Below, in pieces: positions 1 to 6,696 of a stretch of 8,940 nucleotides of DNA (position 1 is its first letter; each line of letters starts with the position of its first letter). The position numbers and the translations under genes were made by a program. This DNA is from an uncultured Candidatus Udaeobacter sp. (GTDB lineage Bacteria; Verrucomicrobiota; Verrucomicrobiia; Chthoniobacterales; UBA10450). The DNA is taken from the NCBI GenBank assembly GCA_955652715.1, contig CATPBS010000076.1, forward strand, positions 1 to 8,940, read 5' to 3'. Under the pieces are notes generated by a model, which was given only the letters and a program-made list of their open reading frames with translations, ran no database searches and was not told the DNA's origin.

Positions 1-349
1 GCGAAGATCGGCGACGCTTTTCCTGGTCGTCGCTCGTCGTGGCCGGGTACAGGATGGCCACCAAATCGCGGTTACGAATGCCTGCCACCATCCACTTCGG
101 ATCGCTGATCGCCACCAACAGGGCCGCGTCTTCCTTCGACCAGGGATTCAGAGCCCGAACCTTGCGCGCCGGCTTCTTGGCCGGGTTCGCGCTCGCCTTC
201 TGGCCCGGTTCCGACACCCGGGCACACAACGGTTCCACCAATTGCTTGACCGGCCGTGTTTCCTTCACGACCGACATCCCTTCCAGGTAACGCTCATTTA
301 TCCGCTGACTCACTTCGGCCCGGCGATGCAAGTCGGCCACGCTGCGAAA
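1..349 (-). other. Foreign C-terminal module fused to the USP frame
   Basis: This part of the frame encodes residues 178-293 of the chimera and has no USP character. Visible features are VADLHRRAEVSQ (181-192), RINERYLEG, a Lys/Ala/Pro-rich linker around residues 230-240, ALNPWSKEDAALL, and GIRNRDLVAILYP followed by a basic run near the window edge. I recall this order from the last third of long repeated proteins in Acidobacteria, Planctomycetes and Verrucomicrobia, where a helix-turn-helix-like end follows. The upstream two thirds of such a protein are absent here. It may be a remnant joined by deletion or recombination, or an assembly chimera. Confidence 0.5.
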
Positions 350-880
350 GACAAGGTCGGCATACATCGCGGGCGGCTCAGCCATGACGTGGAGCAATGT
401 GACTGAAGCGTTTACGGCGGCGGCCAACGTGCCGGTGAATTGCACCGCTTGCTCGATGAATTCTTTTCCGCCGGTGCAAACCAGAAAACGCTTCAGTTGT
501 TTGGATTCGCCAATGGCCACCAGCACCGGCGGCTGAATCGATTTGATCACTTCATAGGTCTTCTCCGAGCGCCAGTAATGCCCGGTCGTTCCAGTCCATC
601 GAGCACCGATGACGACCAAATCGTACCTGTTCTTCGAGGTTTGATCGACAATTTGCCGCACCGGCTCGCCAGATTGCACGATGATGTCCGGCGATATACC
701 GCGGCCATGAAGCGATTCCGCCTGCTTCTGGAGCGCTTCGCGCAACGAATGCTCGTCGCTCGATGTCTCCGCACTCCCAAGGAGCACAGTTTTGGCCTTC
801 AGCGGTCCTCCCAATAATCCCCCAAGGTGAATCGCTGTTTGAGCTGACGACGTGCCGTCGCTGCAAATCAAGATGTTCAT
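1..880 (-). CDS. Universal stress protein, chimeric: USP N-terminus joined in frame to an unrelated C-terminal domain (3' end outside window)
   Basis: The ATG at 880-878 opens a frame of at least 293 codons that reaches the left edge without a stop. Residues 1-123 are a USP domain: it begins MNILICSDGT with the conserved Asp8 and has the buried strand YDLVVIGA (86-93). The usual Gly/Ser nucleotide loop is altered to GARWTGTTGHYW. A second USP domain starts near residue 129 (RFLVCTGGKEF) and runs through VTLLHVMAEPPAMYADL (160-176), then stops being USP-like. From about residue 179 (RSVADLHRRAEVSQ) the protein resembles the C-terminal part of a large multicopy bacterial family of unknown function, with a winged-helix-like stretch including ALNPWSKEDAALL and GIRNRDL. 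The start lies 2 nt after the permease stop, so the two are probably co-transcribed. No clear Shine-Dalgarno is present. The USP assignment is firm; the second family is recognised from memory. Confidence 0.8.
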   Translation of the reverse strand, partial: MNILICSDGTSSAQTAIHLGGLLGGPLKAKTVLLGSAETSSDEHSLREALQKQAESLHGRGISPDIIVQSGEPVRQIVDQTSKNRYDLVVIGARWTGTTGHYWRSEKTYEVIKSIQPPVLVAIGESKQLKRFLVCTGGKEFIEQAVQFTGTLAAAVNASVTLLHVMAEPPAMYADLVFRSVADLHRRAEVSQRINERYLEGMSVVKETRPVKQLVEPLCARVSEPGQKASANPAKKPARKVRALNPWSKEDAALLVAISDPKWMVAGIRNRDLVAILYPATTSDDQEKRRRSS

Positions 881-882
881 GT

Positions 883-1806
883 TTAGAGTTTGTGACCGGT
901 CATCAGCGTGTAAATGACGATGGCTGCACCGATCAATGGCAGGGGAACAAAAGCGAGCCGAATTTTTGGTCCCGCGAAATATTGTGTAGCGACTACACCA
1001 ATCTGCGCGCCAATAACTGCGCCGGTGTGCATGACCAGCGCGATCAGAATATCTACGTTGCCTTTGATCGCGTGGGTAATCGTTCCATAACTGGCGGAAA
1101 TGACGATCTCAAAAAGATCGGTTCCGACCGCGAGATGCGTCGGAACCCCGAGCACATACACCATCGACGGCATCCGAATGTAACCGGCGCCGCCGCCAAG
1201 AAAACCGCTGAAGATGCCTCCAATAAAGGCGACTAGAAGAATGGTCCAGAGTGAGATTCCGCGTATGCCTGAAGTGGGGAGTGAGATCATCGGCCGAATT
1301 TTTAGCCGTTGAATACTTCGAGTGACAGGACCGAATGCAGATCGATCTTTTTTTGACTGCGCGCCTTTCACGCCGGAACGCGATTGCTTTTTCTCCGTCC
1401 TAAGCGTTTTTTGGCTCTCCCAGAGCATGAATGCCGCGATGCTAGTATAAACAGCGATCGCGACATAGCTCACTACTGTGTTCACGTGACCAGAGCGCTT
1501 TAGCGCCTGAATCAACTGCGCGCCACATTCCGCGCCAGCGATCGTCCCGAATGCCATGATGAATCCCAGTTTGAGATCAACATTGCCAAGCGCGCGGTGC
1601 TGTTTCGCCGCGACGATCGATTTGCCGACGATGTGCGCCAGGTCTGTCCCAACCGCGTAATTCCAATTCACTCCCATCAAGCGCAGTGCGGGACCGGCAA
1701 TGAAACTTCCGCCGACACCAAAGAATCCACCCAAAATTCCAATGATAAAGCCAACAACGGCCAGATAAACCGGGTTGATGTGCGTGTTGGAGATTGGAAA
1801 AAACAT
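883..1806 (-). CDS. Sulfite exporter TauE/SafE family permease
   Basis: This 307-residue inner-membrane protein has the internal two-fold repeat of the TauE/SafE (former DUF81) family. The first half carries GGFFGVGGSFIAGPAL (26-41) and AVGTDLAHI (51-59). The second carries SGFLGGGAGYIRMPSM (200-215) and LAVGTDLFEI (225-234). Each half is followed by a GNVD motif (74-77 and 249-252). A long basic, hydrophilic loop (about 131-180) joins the halves and is probably cytoplasmic. Members move sulfite, sulfoacetate or other small organic anions; the substrate here cannot be read from sequence. The ATG is supported by GGAG at 1817-1814, 7 nt upstream. It begins 3 nt after the small membrane protein stop and ends 2 nt before the USP start, so all three are likely one transcript. 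Confidence 0.9.
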   Translation of the reverse strand: MFFPISNTHINPVYLAVVGFIIGILGGFFGVGGSFIAGPALRLMGVNWNYAVGTDLAHIVGKSIVAAKQHRALGNVDLKLGFIMAFGTIAGAECGAQLIQALKRSGHVNTVVSYVAIAVYTSIAAFMLWESQKTLRTEKKQSRSGVKGAQSKKDRSAFGPVTRSIQRLKIRPMISLPTSGIRGISLWTILLVAFIGGIFSGFLGGGAGYIRMPSMVYVLGVPTHLAVGTDLFEIVISASYGTITHAIKGNVDILIALVMHTGAVIGAQIGVVATQYFAGPKIRLAFVPLPLIGAAIVIYTLMTGHKL

Positions 1807-1809
1807 GCG

Positions 1810-2052
1810 TTATCTCCAGCGTCCCCGCAGGACGCGAAACAAGAGCGTCGTCACCGTATCCAGAACAACGGCCTGACCTGCGATGAGCAAAAGGGCTACC
1901 CCGGCATAGATGTAGCGATGCTGATTTTCGAGGTGATACAGCCAGTTCCCCAGGAGATTAAGAACGAGAAAGAAATAGCAAATTACCAGAACCGCATACA
2001 CCGCCAGTTCAATGGCAAAAGCTCGCAGACTTTTGGCAGCTTGTTTCTTCAT
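1810..2052 (-). CDS. Small two-helix membrane protein of unknown function
   Basis: This 80-residue protein has a short basic N-terminus (MKKQAAKSLR), a hydrophobic helix at about 12-38, a short polar turn with LENQHR, a second helix at about 46-72, and a basic tail (RVLRGRWR). Positive charge at both ends predicts a hairpin with both termini in the cytoplasm. I do not recognise a named family, although small proteins of this shape occur beside stress and transport genes. It is the first gene of the minus-strand operon with the TauE/SafE permease and USP, and its last codons contain the permease ribosome-binding site. No good Shine-Dalgarno precedes its own ATG. It is a real gene by its position, tight spacing and clear membrane pattern. 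Confidence 0.75.
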   Translation of the reverse strand: MKKQAAKSLRAFAIELAVYAVLVICYFFLVLNLLGNWLYHLENQHRYIYAGVALLLIAGQAVVLDTVTTLLFRVLRGRWR

Positions 2053-2272
2053 TGGGCAGAGATGGGCTGGGGCGTTGAAGCTGTTAAGTCGCTGAATCAG
2101 CAGATTGGTTAGAGTATAAGAATCGAGCGATAATGGGCTTTTGGCTCCGAGGCTTCAACGATTTAACGGGTCAACGGCTGGTGACGGTTGCGCGCAGGCT
2201 CATCAGCGGCCAAATTCATTGCGTAGCGAACGTTTCTTTCTAACGTTCCACTTCACTTTACGGGAAAACACC
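2053..2272. promoter_or_regulatory. Divergent intergenic region between the membrane-protein operon and the ferredoxin gene
   Basis: These 220 nt hold no convincing gene and should contain the promoters of both divergent units. On the minus strand, TATACT (2118-2113) is a possible -10 box about 60 nt upstream of the small membrane protein, but no good -35 accompanies it. CGTTGAAGC (2073-2081) and GCTTCAACG (2152-2160) form a perfect 9-bp inverted repeat 70 nt apart. A tighter dyad lies at 2228-2248. Promoter calls are weak because I have no organism-specific consensus. Confidence 0.4.
2228..2248. promoter_or_regulatory. Perfect 7-bp dyad upstream of ferredoxin, candidate operator or leader hairpin
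   Basis: GAACGTT and AACGTTC are exact inverted copies separated by a 7-nt pyrimidine spacer (TCTTTCT). The centre is about 35 nt before the ferredoxin ATG. The form suits binding by a dimeric regulator on one DNA face, or a small hairpin in the leader RNA. No regulator can be assigned. Confidence 0.4.
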
Positions 2273-2506
2273 ATGGCTGATGTCGCAAACAAGTACGCAG
2301 AAAACGTACCGGGCAAATTCTACGTAGATGATCAATGCATCGACTGCGATTTATGCCGCGAAACCGCGCCCGCCAATTTCAAGCGGAACGATGACGGCGG
2401 TCATTCGTATGTCTATAAACAGCCAGAGACGCTGGAGGAAGACGGACTCTGCAAAGAAGCGATGGAAGGCTGCCCGGTCGAAGCGATCGGCAATGACGGC
2501 ACGTAA
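2273..2506 (+). CDS. Single-cluster [4Fe-4S] ferredoxin
   Basis: This 77-residue soluble electron carrier has one cluster motif split in the usual way: Cys22, Cys25 and Cys28 in CIDCDLC, and Cys67 followed by Pro in GCPVEAIG. Only one set of ligands exists, so it carries one [4Fe-4S] cluster, unlike 2x[4Fe-4S] clostridial ferredoxins. Cys60 is an additional cysteine. The C-terminal half is acidic, typical for docking to redox partners. The start MADVANKY is chosen because the longer open frame upstream is low-complexity and not ferredoxin-like. GGGA lies about 8 nt before the ATG as a weak ribosome-binding site. It is followed closely on the same strand by thiD, but the redox partner is not encoded here. 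Confidence 0.9.
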   Translation: MADVANKYAENVPGKFYVDDQCIDCDLCRETAPANFKRNDDGGHSYVYKQPETLEEDGLCKEAMEGCPVEAIGNDGT

Positions 2507-2508
2507 TC

Positions 2509-2582
2509 CTGTAGCGGCGGTCTATGACCGCCGAAACCGATGGGAAAGCAACACGATCGGCGCTCACAGAGCGCCGTTACAG
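2509..2582. repeat. Double-hairpin palindromic intergenic repeat (REP/BIME-like)
   Basis: The outer ends CTGTAGCGGCG (2509-2519) and CGCCGTTACAG (2572-2582) are inverted copies with one mismatch. Inside are two perfect 8-bp hairpins with 3-nt loops: CGGCGGTC-TAT-GACCGCCG (2515-2533) and CGGCGCTC-ACA-GAGCGCCG (2558-2576). The element starts 2 nt after the ferredoxin stop and contains the thiD start codon. The architecture is like REP/BIME elements mobilised by RAYT transposases; such a transposase is not in this window. Confidence 0.75.
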
Positions 2583-3382
2583 TTCCCGTCGCCCTGACCA
2601 TCGCAGGTTCGGATAGCAGCGCCGGCGCCGGTATTCAGGCGGACCTGAAAACCTTTTCCGCTCTCGGTGTTTATGGGTTAACCGCCGTCACCTGCATCGT
2701 CGCGGAAATTCCCGGTAAAGTCTCGCGGATTGAGACCGTCAGCGCGAGAATTGTTCAGGAGCAAATCGAAGTGCTCGTCAAAAATTTCCGGATCGGCGCG
2801 ATCAAGACTGGTCTGCTTTGCTCCGCGCAGATCATTTCCGCGGTGGCCAAGGCGATACGGGGCAACGATAGAAGACCAGCGGCGCGCATTCCCCTTGTGA
2901 TCGACCCGGTCATTGTCGCCACCAGCGGCGATCCCCTTCTCGAGCCGGCGGCGATCGAAGCTTACGCGAAGGAATTGTTTCCGCTCGCGAACTTAATTAC
3001 CCCAAACCTCTATGAAGCAGAGAGATTGCTCGGAACGAAAATCAAAGATCGGCAATCAATGCATCGTGCCGCGAAGAAGCTAGGGACAAAATTTGGAACA
3101 GCAATCCTTCTCAAAGGCGGTCATCTAAAAGGGACCGACGCCGTCGATGTTCTCTTTCTTGGTGAAAAAATTGTCGAGTTTTCGGCGCCGTTTGTGCACG
3201 GTATCGCAACGCACGGTACCGGCTGCACCTACTCAGCAGCCATCACGGCTGGGCTTGCCTCCGGGTTCTCGTTGGAAGACGCCGTTTGCCGGGCAAAAAA
3301 ATTTGTGACCGACGCGATCGCGCGACGTTTCCAATGGACGTCGCGTTCTGGTGAACTAATCAATGCGCTTAGGCATTTTTAG
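2540..3382 (+). CDS. thiD: Hydroxymethylpyrimidine/phosphomethylpyrimidine kinase
   Basis: ThiD phosphorylates hydroxymethylpyrimidine and its monophosphate to give HMP-PP for thiamine synthesis in the cytoplasm. The 280-residue protein shows the ribokinase-like fold signatures: TIAGSDSSAGAGIQADLKTF (20-39), GAIKTGLL (86-93), DPVIVATSGDPLL (122-134), LITPNLYEAERLLG (152-165), LLKGGHL (190-196) and the anion-hole motif HGTGCTYSAA (225-234), with the conserved Cys229. Length matches the family. The start is forced: TGA at 2525-2527 closes the frame upstream, and ATG 2540 is the only ATG, GTG or TTG before the conserved core. This ATG and roughly the first 14 codons lie within the palindromic repeat, and no Shine-Dalgarno precedes them. 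Its stop is 33-46 nt from the converging rnc end, depending on which base is counted. Confidence 0.93.
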   Translation: MGKQHDRRSQSAVTVPVALTIAGSDSSAGAGIQADLKTFSALGVYGLTAVTCIVAEIPGKVSRIETVSARIVQEQIEVLVKNFRIGAIKTGLLCSAQIISAVAKAIRGNDRRPAARIPLVIDPVIVATSGDPLLEPAAIEAYAKELFPLANLITPNLYEAERLLGTKIKDRQSMHRAAKKLGTKFGTAILLKGGHLKGTDAVDVLFLGEKIVEFSAPFVHGIATHGTGCTYSAAITAGLASGFSLEDAVCRAKKFVTDAIARRFQWTSRSGELINALRHF

Positions 3383-3428
3383 CTGAGATCGGTGATTGCG
3401 GTTGCCGAGTCATTTAGGCAAGTCGAGA

Positions 3429-4118
3429 CTACAGCTTGTTCTCCCAGCGTCTCAACTGCATCGCTTCGATTGCAGCTGCAGTTTCGGCCTGTTTTTTGCT
3501 GCGGCCGGCACCCTGGCCAAGAACAATTCCCTCCCAAACGACCTGCGAGATAAACGTCTTTTCATGTTCGGGTCCACTCTGCGAAATCAATTCATATACG
3601 GGACTCTGCGGCGAAATGCTTTGTAACAACTCCTGAAGATCGCCTTTAGGATTGATGTCTACCGGCTTTTCCGCCAGTTCCTCGAGATCGGCGCGAGTCT
3701 GCGTCAAAATGAAGTTTTTGGCGACTTCGAGGCCGCCGTCGAGATAAAGGGCGCCGATGAGAGCCTCGAACGCATCGGCCAAAGTGGATGTTCGCTCCCG
3801 GCCACCACTGGCTTCTTCACCGCGCCCCATCAAAATGTAACGTCCGAGATCGAGCGTGGCGGCATGCATCCGTAGTGCTTCGCGAGAAACCAGCCGCGAA
3901 CGCAATTTGGTTAGTTGCCCTTCGGCTTCGACTCGAAAATTGCGAAACAGATATTCGGTAATCACAAGCTGGAGGACGGCGTCGCCCAAAAACTCCAAGC
4001 GCTGATAATCAAAATGATAACGTTGCGCCTCATGGGCCAGGCTGGGGTGGGTGAGTGCTTCCGCTAGGAACAGCGAATTGCGGAATTTGTAGCCGATGCG
4101 TTCTTCGAGCGGTGTCAC
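3429..4118 (-). CDS. rnc: Ribonuclease III
   Basis: RNase III cleaves double-stranded RNA in rRNA maturation and mRNA turnover. Numbered from GTG 4118, the catalytic domain has the signature RLEFLGDAVLQ (40-50, with acidic Glu42 and Asp46) and a second acidic pair in TLADAFEALIGALYLDGG (Asp115, Glu118). The dsRNA-binding domain follows from PKGDLQELLQ (157) to GRSKKQAETAAA near the end. GTG gives 229 residues, close to the usual length, with only seven residues before IGYKF. The same frame stays open upstream to a TTG at 4238, which would add 40 residues of unrelated Cys-containing sequence and start 10 nt after the upstream gene. No start has a good Shine-Dalgarno. It is the last gene of the htrA-purD-S41-like series. 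Confidence 0.93.
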   Translation of the reverse strand: MTPLEERIGYKFRNSLFLAEALTHPSLAHEAQRYHFDYQRLEFLGDAVLQLVITEYLFRNFRVEAEGQLTKLRSRLVSREALRMHAATLDLGRYILMGRGEEASGGRERTSTLADAFEALIGALYLDGGLEVAKNFILTQTRADLEELAEKPVDINPKGDLQELLQSISPQSPVYELISQSGPEHEKTFISQVVWEGIVLGQGAGRSKKQAETAAAIEAMQLRRWENKL

Positions 4119-4248
4119 ATCACTGTGGATTGTGAGCGGATTCGAAGAATCTCTCAACTCAGTACAACGACTACAGCTCGCGTAACCCGAAAAAACCTTC
4201 ACTGACCAAAGGAACTGGAACAGTAGGTCGTCTACCAAGCAGCGCGCG

Positions 4249-5391
4249 CTATCGGCTTTGATAAACCTCCAGCGAGGTCACCACATCCAGCGCGCGTTGC
4301 AAGACTGGATCGTGGGGCGGCGGTTTTTCCGGCACTCGCCCGCGGCGCTGTTGTGCTGCTTCTGCTACTTCTACCTCCGGATTGGTTCCGGCTAACAGCG
4401 CCGCTTCATTCATATGCGGCCGACCCGCTTCGTAAACAAACGGACCAATTCCTTTTTCGCCACTTAATTGAAAAATCTGCCGCTTGTCTGCCATTGACAT
4501 CTCGACGGGCAAATCTGGCTTTACTCCCTCCGGGAATAATGAGCGGCCCTCGGGCGAAATCATTTCAGCGACGGCAAGACGCAGAATTTTTCCGTTCGGC
4601 AATGACAAGTCGGAGTATTCGGCCGCGCGACCGGCAGTCGGTTGTCCGATGACCAGCGCTTTGCGGTGAAGCCGGAGTGCAGCGGCGATCGCTTCGGCTG
4701 CGCCGGCCGTTTCGCCATCGGCAAGCACCATAACCAGTCCGCGAAATGCCGGATCACGATCAGAATTAAACACGCGATCCTGGCGTCCCGTGGGTTTACG
4801 CAAGGTAAATATGGTTTTGCCCCGGGGACAAAACCGCTTCGCAAATTCCGCGGCCAACGCCAAATCACTTGCCGCCTCACTGGCGCGAAGATCGACAATA
4901 ACCGCATTCACGTCTTTTCCGGCGAAACCGCTGAGACTCTTGTCCAGCGCCTGAAGATTGGCGCTGTTCAGCGACCCGGGACGCACGTATCCGATGTGCC
5001 CTGCGACAATCTCGCTGTAAAAGGCGCTTGGCGGGATGGTCGACGCGTTTTCCTTGCCGGGCAAAAGCATTACGCCGCGCGGCAGGCGCGCCATCAGGCC
5101 CTCAACGGTTGCCCGATTCAACTCCGTGTCGGTGGTTGCGTCAGGATCCGTGAAATTACTTTTCAGCAGCGAAATGACCGCCTGTAGGTCAGCCGGGCCT
5201 AACGAATTCACCAACTCTTCTGTAGTTGGGGTGGCGAATGGCGAACCAGCTGGCGTTGTAGGCGATTTCGATGGCGCCTGCGATGCCGTGACCGGTGGGG
5301 TTTGCGCAGGTAATCCCGGCGCTGGCGATTGCGCGGCGAGATTCGCAACGACGAAAATGGCATACGTGGCCTGCAAAAATCGAGAAATCAC
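4249..5391 (-). CDS. Exported S41 (tail-specific protease)-like protein, predicted catalytically inactive
   Basis: The 380-residue protein starts with GTG inside the purD stop (GTGA, 4-nt overlap), implying translational coupling. Residues 1-20 form a signal peptide (Arg4, hydrophobic ATYAIFVVANLAA), followed by a Pro/Thr/Ser/Ala linker to about 55. Residues 132-298 match the S41/CtpA core: HIGYVRPGSL, VNAVIVDLR, GLVMVLADGETAGAAEAI, ALVIGQPTAGRAAEY and EGRSLFPEGVKPDLPVEM. Aligned to E. coli Prc, the nucleophile Ser430 falls on Gly230 and the general-base Lys455 on Arg255; the 25-residue spacing is kept. A PDZ domain, normal between the N-terminus and core, is absent. It is probably a periplasmic binding or scaffold protein derived from a protease. 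The fold is confident; the role is unknown. Confidence 0.82.
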   Translation of the reverse strand: MISRFLQATYAIFVVANLAAQSPAPGLPAQTPPVTASQAPSKSPTTPAGSPFATPTTEELVNSLGPADLQAVISLLKSNFTDPDATTDTELNRATVEGLMARLPRGVMLLPGKENASTIPPSAFYSEIVAGHIGYVRPGSLNSANLQALDKSLSGFAGKDVNAVIVDLRASEAASDLALAAEFAKRFCPRGKTIFTLRKPTGRQDRVFNSDRDPAFRGLVMVLADGETAGAAEAIAAALRLHRKALVIGQPTAGRAAEYSDLSLPNGKILRLAVAEMISPEGRSLFPEGVKPDLPVEMSMADKRQIFQLSGEKGIGPFVYEAGRPHMNEAALLAGTNPEVEVAEAAQQRRGRVPEKPPPHDPVLQRALDVVTSLEVYQSR

Positions 5392-6674
5392 GATTTGTCG
5401 ATGGTAGCCGCAACAGCACTCAGAGCAATGTCGCGCCTGTAGCGACAGTTCTCGAAATGAATCCTGGAGACGGCGTCGTATGCGCGTCGCCGAGCATCTT
5501 CAATGGTTAATCCAAGTGCAGTGACTGCGAGGACACGGCCGCCCGCAGTCCTAATTTCGCCGTTCGCGTGTTTCGTTCCTGCGTGGAAAATCTGGACATC
5601 TTTGACCTTTGCTGCTTCTTCGAGACCTGAAATCGATTTTCCAGTTTCGTATTTACCAGGATAGCCCGCGGACGCGAGCACGACGGTGACCGCAGCGCGC
5701 GTGTCCCATTCAATGGCGCACGTGTTGATCTTTTCATCAATCGTCGCTTCCAACAGCGGCAGCAGATCGGACTTGATCCGGGGCAACAGTGCCTGCGTTT
5801 CCGGGTCACCGAAACGACAATTAAACTCCAGCACGCGCAGGCCTGCGCTGGTAATTATCAACCCGGGATAAAGAAGCCCGCGAAACTTGATTCCCTGTTG
5901 CAGGAGACCGCGCAGCAGCGGCCGCATAATTTCCGCTTCGAATTGAGCTTGCAATTTGCTGCTCCAATTATCGGCAGGACTGAAGGCGCCCATTCCGCCC
6001 GTGTTCGGTCCCCGGTCGCCGTCCAACGCGCGCTTGTGATCGCGCGCCGATTCCAGCAAAAGATAGTTCCTTCCGTCGACCAGCGCATGCAACGAGCATT
6101 CCGTCCCGCGCAAAAATTCCTCGATCACGATGCGCCGGCCTGCGTCGCCGAAGCGGTGTTGATTCATCATCTCATCGATGGTCGATCGCGCTGTGGCAGC
6201 ATCGGCCGCAACGATTACCCCTTTGCCGAGCGCCAGACCATCTGCTTTGATCACCACGGGAAATTTCGCTCGCTCGCAGTAACGAAGCGCTTCGCTGCTC
6301 TCGGAAAATGTGCTCGCTTCCGCTGTGGGAATTTTCTGCGAGCGCATCAGCTCTTTTGCGAAAATTTTGGACGCTTCAATGCGGGCGGCCGATTTCGTGG
6401 GGCCAAACGCGCGCAATTTTTCAGCCGCAAACAGATCGACAATTCCCGCGGCAAGCGGATCGTCCGGACCGACCACCGTTAAATCGACACGATTTTCCTT
6501 CGCGAACCGAACGAGCGCCTGCAAATCGCTCGCGGAAATCGCAACATTCTCGCCAATTTCGGCAGTGCCCGCGTTTCCGGGTGCGCAGAAAATACGCTCC
6601 GCATGCGGAGATTGGCGCAATTTCCAAGCAAGCGCATGTTCGCGGCCGCCGCCGCCAATGACTAGAATTTTCAT
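5388..6674 (-). CDS. purD: Phosphoribosylamine--glycine ligase
   Basis: PurD (GAR synthetase) joins glycine to phosphoribosylamine using ATP, the second step of purine synthesis. The 428-residue protein has the full ATP-grasp layout: N-terminal MKILVIGGGGREHALAWKL (1-19), VVGPDDPLAAGI (67-78), ATP-binding PVVIKADGLALGKGV (139-153), signature RGPNTGGMGAFSP (221-233), metal and glycine site EFNCRFGDPETQ (283-294), and the C-terminal domain from about 325. Length equals typical PurD. The open frame continues 82 codons upstream into the htrA 3' end, but that part is non-conserved, so ATG 6674 is chosen. The gap after htrA is 94 nt and holds a hairpin; the stop overlaps the S41-like start by 4 nt. 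Confidence 0.96.
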   Translation of the reverse strand: MKILVIGGGGREHALAWKLRQSPHAERIFCAPGNAGTAEIGENVAISASDLQALVRFAKENRVDLTVVGPDDPLAAGIVDLFAAEKLRAFGPTKSAARIEASKIFAKELMRSQKIPTAEASTFSESSEALRYCERAKFPVVIKADGLALGKGVIVAADAATARSTIDEMMNQHRFGDAGRRIVIEEFLRGTECSLHALVDGRNYLLLESARDHKRALDGDRGPNTGGMGAFSPADNWSSKLQAQFEAEIMRPLLRGLLQQGIKFRGLLYPGLIITSAGLRVLEFNCRFGDPETQALLPRIKSDLLPLLEATIDEKINTCAIEWDTRAAVTVVLASAGYPGKYETGKSISGLEEAAKVKDVQIFHAGTKHANGEIRTAGGRVLAVTALGLTIEDARRRAYDAVSRIHFENCRYRRDIALSAVAATIDKS

Positions 6675-6696
6675 CAAGGAAGCATTCGCAGCGGCA

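Noticed and set aside
552..866. 104-residue minus-strand open frame opposite the USP frame offset
   Set aside because: It is a shadow in another frame of the clearly recognisable USP sequence.
763..1236. 157-residue plus-strand open frame
   Set aside because: It is antisense to the USP and permease; it has no recognisable domain, and the permease motifs on the other strand explain the openness.
2141..2272. 44-codon extension before the ferredoxin
   Set aside because: It covers the divergent promoter region and dyad, and the sequence is not ferredoxin-like; ATG 2273 gives the normal size.
2509..2582. CRISPR-like or riboswitch reading of the element before thiD
   Set aside because: There are no regularly spaced direct repeats, and I see no TPP riboswitch THI-box core; the symmetry is simply two hairpins with inverted ends.
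3383..3428. Possible terminator between thiD and rnc
   Set aside because: I found no stable inverted repeat with a T run in these 46 nt.
3427..4178. Ten-base direct repeat GACTACAGCT at 3427-3436 and 4169-4178
   Set aside because: Dozens of 10-base matches are expected by chance in a window this long, and no structure accompanies it.
4642..5187. 181-residue plus-strand open frame
   Set aside because: It is antisense to the S41-like core and has no family resemblance.
5898..6482. 194-residue plus-strand open frame
   Set aside because: It is antisense to purD ATP-grasp motifs and rich in Arg/His/Cys as expected for an antisense shadow.
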